Shown here piece by piece: positions 59,148-64,000 of a stretch of DNA of 64,000 nucleotides; within the stretch, counting starts at the first letter, position 1, and every line of letters begins with the position of its first letter. The notes under the pieces were generated by a model that was not told the DNA's origin, searched no databases, and worked only from the letters and a program-made list of their open reading frames with translations. The position numbers and the translations under genes were made by a program. Origin of the DNA: an uncultured Spartobacteria bacterium (GTDB taxonomy: Bacteria; Verrucomicrobiota; Verrucomicrobiia; Chthoniobacterales; JAATET01); assembly GCA_937901895.1 (NCBI GenBank), contig CALGTD010000202.1:1-64000 (forward strand). The letters are read 5' to 3'.

Positions 59148-60356
59148 ATGATGAAGAGAAAACTTCTCACATCTGCCCTGGGTCTTGTTGCCATTGCGTC
59201 GTATGCGGCAGATGACCAGCCGCCGCCTCTTCCGGAAACAGCCGTTGACGTCCCGCCTTTGCCGGAGATTAACGTGCCGCCGCCTCTTCCGGAAGCGGAT
59301 GCGGAAACTTCCGAACCTCCCGTAATCCCCGAAGAGGCTGAAGAGCCGTCAACGGAGCCAGCGGTTTCTAACGACGTGGGGAAGGATGCGGCCGATGAAT
59401 CTTCCCCGGAGCCAGCTGAATCGGAGGACACGGAAGACGCCGAGAAGGGACCTGCTGCTACAGCCACAAGCGTTGCAATCGCGAAAGATGATGGGGCAGA
59501 CGCCAATGGGGCAGAAGGCGACGATGACGCACCAAAACAGCCACTGACAATCGGCGATCTGGAACGGCTGACGCAGCTGATGAAGGAGAATCAGGCTCTC
59601 CAAGAAGAGCTGGAGAGGCAACGCGGAGCCGGCATCAACCTCAATCCGCAAGCAAGGGTTCCACTAAATCACATCAAGCCTGGTCCCTCGAATGAAGCTG
59701 CCAGGAAGGAACTGATGCAATTCCTCTTGGAACGCTACGCGGGGACTAACGTCGACGTGTATCTGCAAGGCGAATATGTCGTAGTCCGCATTCCGGAAGC
59801 CACATACCGCATGGGGGCTGTGAAGATGCCGCTCAGCATCAGATCTCGCTTGAAGCCAATCGCCGATGCTGCCGCAAAGTTCGAGGACAAGTTTGATCTT
59901 CAGGTTGAAGGGCACTCGGACGCGACGCCGGTAAAGAAGAACTCTGCGAAGAGCAACTGGACGGTGGCATTTGCTCGTGCAGAAGCCGTTGCGAGGGAGC
60001 TCGAGGCGATGGACGTCCCTGATCGAAGCATGGCAGTCACATCGCGCGGGGCTGGCCTGCTTGCTGATACCAAGGACAAGTTCTCTCGGGTGAATCGTCG
60101 GGTGGAGCTGGTATTCGCGCCGAAGCGCTCTGTCGAACCTATCGTTCCGAAACTGGCGGCATCCACGAAGACCGCGAGTCTCCCGCTACCCGGTCCTGCA
60201 AAGCAGGCGTCTGCTTCATCCGCCAATGGTCCCGCCATCGCAGTGTCCAACGGGAACGCTCAACCGGAGGACATCATTGAATTGCCGGTCATGGTTTTGC
60301 ACCAACCGCCGGATGAGTCGATCACGCCAACCAGTCCACAGCCTGTCCGTCAATGA
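59148..60356 (+). CDS. OmpA-domain envelope protein with Pro-rich linker
   Basis: A 402-residue protein starting at ATG 59148 (an in-frame upstream ATG at 59052 has no signal peptide). It has a signal peptide (LLTSALGLVAIASYAADD), a Pro-rich repeat region (PPPLPETAVDVPPLPEINV), an acidic linker, and an OmpA/MotB-like domain at ~200-320 with EGHSDATPV, RAEAVARELEAM and NRRVELVF. The latter binds peptidoglycan (GHSD and NRRVE motifs). The Pro-rich stretch recalls the TonB-like spans of VirB10 but is short. It could link the transfer machine to the cell wall. A possible TATCCT lies 19 nt before the start. Confidence 0.75.
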   Translation: MMKRKLLTSALGLVAIASYAADDQPPPLPETAVDVPPLPEINVPPPLPEADAETSEPPVIPEEAEEPSTEPAVSNDVGKDAADESSPEPAESEDTEDAEKGPAATATSVAIAKDDGADANGAEGDDDAPKQPLTIGDLERLTQLMKENQALQEELERQRGAGINLNPQARVPLNHIKPGPSNEAARKELMQFLLERYAGTNVDVYLQGEYVVVRIPEATYRMGAVKMPLSIRSRLKPIADAAAKFEDKFDLQVEGHSDATPVKKNSAKSNWTVAFARAEAVARELEAMDVPDRSMAVTSRGAGLLADTKDKFSRVNRRVELVFAPKRSVEPIVPKLAASTKTASLPLPGPAKQASASSANGPAIAVSNGNAQPEDIIELPVMVLHQPPDESITPTSPQPVRQ

Positions 60357-60469
60357 TGGCAGGAACGAAGCACGCGGCTGGAAGGGATACTTCGCCCAAG
60401 AACATCGGTCGCCTTCTCGTCCTTTCGAATTGAATCTTGGGGCTCACGGTAGGCCCCTCCAAAGAGAAA

Positions 60470-60507
60470 CGCCCTTCCGGAGTCGCAGACCGGAAGGGCG
60501 CTCTTTT
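60470..60507. terminator. Bidirectional terminator between the OmpA-domain gene and nrdA
   Basis: An 11-bp perfect stem, CGCCCTTCCGG / CCGGAAGGGCG (60470-60480 and 60490-60500), with a 9-nt loop. CTCTTTT follows on the plus strand, and a T-rich stretch follows on the minus strand, so it can stop transcripts from both convergent genes. Confidence 0.85.
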
Positions 60508-60519
60508 GCGGGCACCTAG

Positions 60520-63500
60520 CTACTGACAGGCTTCACACTCTTCTCCGCGGCGCATCGCTTCAATCGAGCACGCCCGTTTCTGCGCTTCGTTATACTCGGG
60601 CTTCGCGGCGACATGCCGAACCTCCTTACGGGTGGCAATCGTCGCCTTCTCGATCGATGAAGCACCTGTCGTCCGGAGGTAATAGGTCGTCTTCAATCCG
60701 GAATGCCACGCACGGCGATACATGTGGCTCGCGACCTTCAGATCCGGATTTTCCAGCCAGAGGTTCACCGACTGCGACTGATCGATCCATTTTTGCCGGC
60801 GAGCGGCCGCGTCGATAATGTATTCTGGCGGAATCCGGAAGACGGTGAGGTGTTTCCGGCGAATATCGTCAGGGATGCTGTCGATTGCATCGAGTTCGCC
60901 GTCGTAATACTTGAGCTGCTCGGCCATCTCCTTCGACCAAAGACCGGCAGCTTTAAGGTCTTTCACGAGGTTCTCGTTGATGACAGTGAATGCGCCGCCC
61001 AGGTTCTCCTTCACGAAGAGATTCTTGTAGTGCGGCTCGATGCACGGCGTCGTTCCCATGATGTTCGCGATCGTTGCGGTGGGAGCGATGGCAATGACGT
61101 TGCTATTACGCATGCCCTGCGTTCTGATTTTCTCTCGCACCTCGGCCCAATCCAACCGCCCCCCGCGAGGAACTGTCACAGGGACGCCACGCTCCGTTTC
61201 GAGCATGTCGATTGTATCTTGAGGTAGGATGCCGCGATCCCATTTCGAGCCGGCATAGGACTCATACCGGCCGCGTTCTGCTGCGAGATCCGACGACGCG
61301 CTGTAGGCGAAGAATGCAATCGCCTCCATGAATTCATCGTTGAACTCAATGGCCTCCGTGCTCGCGAAGCTGAGGCCTTTTTTGTAGAGAGCATTTTGGA
61401 GCCCCATCACGCCCAATCCGATCGGTCGATGGCGCATATTGGCGCGTCGAGCGGCCTCTGTGGGATAGAAGTTGGTGTCGATCACATTGTCCAAGGCGCG
61501 GACCGCAATCGCGATGGTCTCCCGAAGAAGCTCCATATCGAGCGAGCCGTCATCCTTGATGTGACGATCGAGGATGACCGAGCCGAGATTGCAAACGGCC
61601 GTTTCCTCATCACTCGTGTTAAGAGTGATTTCCGTGCAAAGATTCGAGCTGTGGATGACTCCCACATGATCTTGTGGAGAGCGGACGTTGCACGGATCTT
61701 TGAAAGTGATCCAAGGGTGGCCGGTCTCAATGAGCATCTTGAGCATGGATTTCCAAAGCTCGATAGCCGGCATTTTCTGGCCGAAGATTTTTCCCTCATC
61801 GGCCAATTTCTCATAGTGAAGGTAACGCTCCTCGAAGCGTCTGCCGTAAAGCTCGTGAAGGTCCGGAGTTTCGTTGGACCGGAAGAGTGTCCAATGCTCG
61901 CGTGCCTCCATGCGCTTCATAAAGAGGTCCGGGATCCAGTTCGCCGTATTCAGGTCGTGCGTGCGCCGACGTTCGTCCCCGACATTGCGACGGAGTTCGA
62001 GGAAATCCGGAATGTCGTTGTGCCACGACTCGAGGTAAGCGCATCCGGAGCCTCGGCGCTTACCGCCCTGATTCACGGCGACAAGCTGGTCATTGTGGAG
62101 TTTGAGAAACGGAATCACTCCCTGACTTTCTCCATTTGTTCCTTTGATGTAGGCGCCCGTGCCGCGAACCGCTGTCCACGAACCGCCGAGACCTCCTGCC
62201 CACTTGGAGAGAAACGCGTTCTCCGCAACACCTCGCTGCATTATAGACTCGAGGGAGTCATCGACCTTGTAGAGGTAGCAGCTTGAAAGCTGGCTGTGCG
62301 GCGTTCCTGAATTGAACAGGGTCGGCGTGCTCGAGCAGAACCGGCGATCTTTATAGAGCCGATATAGCGCGATTGCTCGATCTGTCGCCTCGGATGGGTC
62401 CTCAGTGAGGAAGTGGCCCATCGCCACACGCATCCAAAAGAGTTGCGGTGTCTCGAGGCGCCGGGCCGGTTTGCGCGTCTTGTCGACAATCAAGTAGCGG
62501 TCGGCGAGGGTCTGGATCCCGATGAAGTCGAACTCGAGGTCCGCTGAGGGATCGAGCGCGGCCGCAAGCTTCGAGAAGTCGAAATGCGCAAGCATCTTTG
62601 GGTTGATGCGTTCAATTTCGACACCCCTCGCAAGCAGACGACGCAGAGCTGTGGCATGGGCCTCTTGGAGGCCAACGATACCCTGTTCCACAATCGACCA
62701 ATCCAGCACCTCCTCGTAAAGGTAGGTGAGGAGAAGCCGGCCGACGAATTTCGAGAAGCCAGCGTCCGTTTCAATCAGGGTTCTCGCATTCAGAATGATG
62801 GTATCGCGAAGATCAGAACGCGTGATTCCATCAACCGTCGAGCGGAGGAGATGTCCACGGAGATCATCAGGCGATACCTGTAGGTCGAGGTCTGTTAGCG
62901 CAAAGCGAATCCGAGCATCCAGGTCCTCGGGGTTATAGAAAGCCGAGGTACTGTCGTCCTCGGTGATCATGAGGAAGCCGGGTTGGGTGTCCTGGGCGGC
63001 TTGTGCTTCACGTTGAGCTTCGCGTTCTGAACGGCGCGCCGCCCGGTAAAGAATAAATTGCTCCGCGGCGCGATAGTGGCCGCCCCGCATCAGCTCCTCT
63101 TGCACGCAATCCTGAACCTGCTCGATATCCACGCGCCCGTAACCACGAGAGCGGATCTGCTCAGTGACTGCGCGTGCAACGTCTTCACCGGGGGAGGAAT
63201 CAAGACCGCAACTGATAAACGCGAGGCGTGCAGCCACCTCGATCCGGGTCGAATCCCACGTGACCATCATTCCGTTGCGACGGATTACTCGAGGCATTCC
63301 GATGTCGGATGGATTGGGTGTCGTCGAACGGATGAGAGCGCGAGCTGCCGCCTTCAAAGTCGCCTTCGCGCCCGGCGCACCGACATCAAGAAGCACGCCT
63401 TCGATCGCAGAGAGAACACGTCTGGGTGTCTGATCGTCGCCGATGGCGGCGCGGATTTGATTCTCAGGAAGTGAAAAGCCGACGCGATGGGCGGCGATGA

Positions 63501-63588
63501 CAGCCGCCTCAAGAGGAGAGGCGCTATCCGGTATGTTTGCCTTCAATTCGCGATCAGTCGCGGTTTCGTCAAGAACTCGAGTGGTCAT
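60520..63588 (-). CDS. nrdA: Class I ribonucleotide reductase alpha subunit (NrdA)
   Basis: A 1022-residue protein. The barrel has the catalytic cysteine set: SSCYLYKV, then SNLCTEITL (thiyl Cys with Asn and Glu) and AVCNLGS; PTATIANIMGTTPCIEP is the phosphate-binding region, and a CEAC pair ends the protein for re-reduction by thioredoxin. The ~230-residue N-terminal extension holds one clear and one possible ATP-cone (VIRRNGMMVTWDSTRIEVAARL), as in long PVC-type NrdA. It reduces NDPs to dNDPs. No nrdB is in the window. The start is ATG 63588; a TTG at 63636 is the -35 box of its class II element. Confidence 0.93.
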   Translation of the reverse strand: MTTRVLDETATDRELKANIPDSASPLEAAVIAAHRVGFSLPENQIRAAIGDDQTPRRVLSAIEGVLLDVGAPGAKATLKAAARALIRSTTPNPSDIGMPRVIRRNGMMVTWDSTRIEVAARLAFISCGLDSSPGEDVARAVTEQIRSRGYGRVDIEQVQDCVQEELMRGGHYRAAEQFILYRAARRSEREAQREAQAAQDTQPGFLMITEDDSTSAFYNPEDLDARIRFALTDLDLQVSPDDLRGHLLRSTVDGITRSDLRDTIILNARTLIETDAGFSKFVGRLLLTYLYEEVLDWSIVEQGIVGLQEAHATALRRLLARGVEIERINPKMLAHFDFSKLAAALDPSADLEFDFIGIQTLADRYLIVDKTRKPARRLETPQLFWMRVAMGHFLTEDPSEATDRAIALYRLYKDRRFCSSTPTLFNSGTPHSQLSSCYLYKVDDSLESIMQRGVAENAFLSKWAGGLGGSWTAVRGTGAYIKGTNGESQGVIPFLKLHNDQLVAVNQGGKRRGSGCAYLESWHNDIPDFLELRRNVGDERRRTHDLNTANWIPDLFMKRMEAREHWTLFRSNETPDLHELYGRRFEERYLHYEKLADEGKIFGQKMPAIELWKSMLKMLIETGHPWITFKDPCNVRSPQDHVGVIHSSNLCTEITLNTSDEETAVCNLGSVILDRHIKDDGSLDMELLRETIAIAVRALDNVIDTNFYPTEAARRANMRHRPIGLGVMGLQNALYKKGLSFASTEAIEFNDEFMEAIAFFAYSASSDLAAERGRYESYAGSKWDRGILPQDTIDMLETERGVPVTVPRGGRLDWAEVREKIRTQGMRNSNVIAIAPTATIANIMGTTPCIEPHYKNLFVKENLGGAFTVINENLVKDLKAAGLWSKEMAEQLKYYDGELDAIDSIPDDIRRKHLTVFRIPPEYIIDAAARRQKWIDQSQSVNLWLENPDLKVASHMYRRAWHSGLKTTYYLRTTGASSIEKATIATRKEVRHVAAKPEYNEAQKRACSIEAMRRGEECEACQ

Positions 63589-63607
63589 GTCGTGAGATAT
63601 TTCAGAC

Positions 63608-63636
63608 GGTGTGGGCCGATAGCGGGGGGGCGTCAA
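63608..63636 (-). promoter_or_regulatory. Class II promoter-like element of nrdA
   Basis: Minus strand: CGGTTGACG (-35 at 63631-63636), N9, TATCGGCCCACACC, 19 bases before the nrdA ATG at 63588. It lies back to back with the element at 63676-63704. Confidence 0.6.
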
Positions 63637-63675
63637 CCGACTGAATGAGAAATCGAATAAAATGAATCAGCTCGG

Positions 63676-63704
63676 TTGACCGACTGTCAGTAACGGCGCA
63701 CCTG
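63676..63704 (+). promoter_or_regulatory. Class II promoter-like element of the 63726 gene
   Basis: Plus strand: CGGTTGACC (-35 at 63676-63681), N9, TAACGGCGCACC (-10 position CACCTG, 63699-63704), 21 bases before the ATG at 63726. Confidence 0.6.
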
Positions 63705-63725
63705 ACCGGTGAATCACACCATCCT

Positions 63726-63884
63726 ATGAACCTCGTATTCCGAATCGTCTATCCCGTCATCGGTGTCATCGCCATCCTGGGTCTCTTTTATTTCATCGCC
63801 CCAAAAACAACGGTTTCCGTGCTGCAAGGCATCAAGAAGCTCGGCGGGTTTGGGGATGCTGTCGTGAAAGAGGTCACCCGATAA
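63726..63884 (+). CDS. Small single-pass membrane protein
   Basis: A 52-residue protein with one N-terminal hydrophobic helix (VFRIVYPVIGVIAILGLFYFI) followed by a basic, amphipathic C-terminal segment (VLQGIKKLGGFGDAVVKEV). It has its own promoter-like element of the class II type, back to back with that of nrdA. Small proteins of this form can act as anchors, regulators or entry/exclusion-type proteins; no family is recognised. Confidence 0.5.
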   Translation: MNLVFRIVYPVIGVIAILGLFYFIAPKTTVSVLQGIKKLGGFGDAVVKEVTR

Positions 63885-63905
63885 AGAAAAGTGACTGGGC
63901 ACCCG

Positions 63906-63934
63906 TTGACACTCACTCTCCGGGTGCCTAGCCT
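63906..63934 (+). promoter_or_regulatory. Promoter of the gene entering the right edge
   Basis: Plus strand: -35 TTGACA (63906-63911), 17 bp, -10 TAGCCT (63929-63934). The sequence GTTGACACT...GGGTGCCTA...CTG resembles the promoter at 25085-25113. A possible ATG lies 25 bp downstream at 63960. Confidence 0.6.
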
Positions 63935-63959
63935 GACTCGCCGTATTCCTGAATTGTCT

Positions 63960-64000
63960 ATGGGATATCCGGGACACGGCACGAACAACCCGATAAAGGC
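63960..64000 (+). CDS. Possible start of a gene cut by the window edge
   Basis: From ATG 63960 the frame stays open to the window end and reads MGYPGHGTNNPIK. A good promoter ends 25 bp upstream. Too short to identify. Confidence 0.3.
   Translation, partial: MGYPGHGTNNPIK

Noticed and set aside
63589..63636. Upstream TTG start of nrdA at 63636
   Set aside because: The TTG belongs to the CGGTTGACG -35 box of the class II element.
1..64000. tRNA, rRNA, IS elements or transposases
   Set aside because: None was recognised; no terminal inverted repeats with a transposase gene were seen.

Overview
This 64-kb window is GC-rich (about 60% by eye), very gene-dense DNA from a large, apparently self-transmissible bacterial plasmid. 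The plasmid assignment rests on a Rep_3-type initiator beside an iteron-bearing origin (about 0.36-2.24 kb), a ParA-type partition locus (19.8-21.5 kb), a type IV-A CRISPR-Cas locus, which is a typically plasmid-borne class (6.4-12.7 kb), and type IV secretion/conjugation ATPases and membrane subunits (25-28 kb and 35-46 kb). No rRNA or tRNA gene was seen. The host phylum cannot be fixed from the sequence. A long, N-terminally extended NrdA and the GC-rich style would fit the PVC/Verrucomicrobiota area, but this is only a guess.

Layout. 0-3.5 kb: end of a small HTH protein, Rep initiator, origin with four 31-32-bp-spaced iterons, and a second initiator-like protein. 3.8-12.7 kb: a membrane hybrid histidine kinase with two kinase cores, convergent with casDinG (csf4), then the divergent csf5-csf1-csf2-csf3 operon and an array of 8 repeats. 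13-24 kb: accessory genes (frameshifted VRR-NUC gene, ChW-repeat protein, orphan DNA methyltransferase), a tyrosine recombinase-ScpB operon, a sigma-70-like factor, ParA plus partner, a lipoprotein and RecJ. 24-33 kb: a TraD/VirD4-like ATPase and a minus-strand cluster with a MoxR-type AAA ATPase and membrane proteins. 33-35 kb: UmuD and UmuC. 35-46 kb: VirB3-like and VirB2-like proteins, a second coupling-type ATPase, VirB4, and large exported or unknown proteins. 46-55 kb: two DEDD exonucleases, a DnaE-type polymerase and a SF1 helicase. 55-64 kb: envelope proteins, a HEAAH metallopeptidase, an OmpA-domain protein and a class I ribonucleotide reductase alpha subunit.

How the genes work together. 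The element carries much of its own DNA metabolism: initiator, polymerase with a separate proofreading exonuclease, helicase, RecJ, Y-family polymerase, dNTP synthesis, condensin-like ScpB and partition. It also carries its own sigma factor. Transfer genes spread it, and the type IV-A CRISPR system probably acts against competing plasmids.

Expression signature. Many starts are preceded by a -35 box (mostly CGGTTGAC), a 17-bp spacer and a -10-like box only 5-6 nt before the start codon, which implies leaderless mRNAs. This signature resolves several start codons, including a GTG at 25039. A subset of these sites shares a second conserved block, TAACGGCGCAC, in front of the sigma factor, exonuclease-polymerase, nrdA and other genes, and may mark a plasmid regulon. 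Other notable points are the 36-nt CRISPR repeat with an exact 7-bp stem and 8-nt handle, a 67-bp inverted repeat in the transfer region, and the double-kinase protein abutting casDinG.
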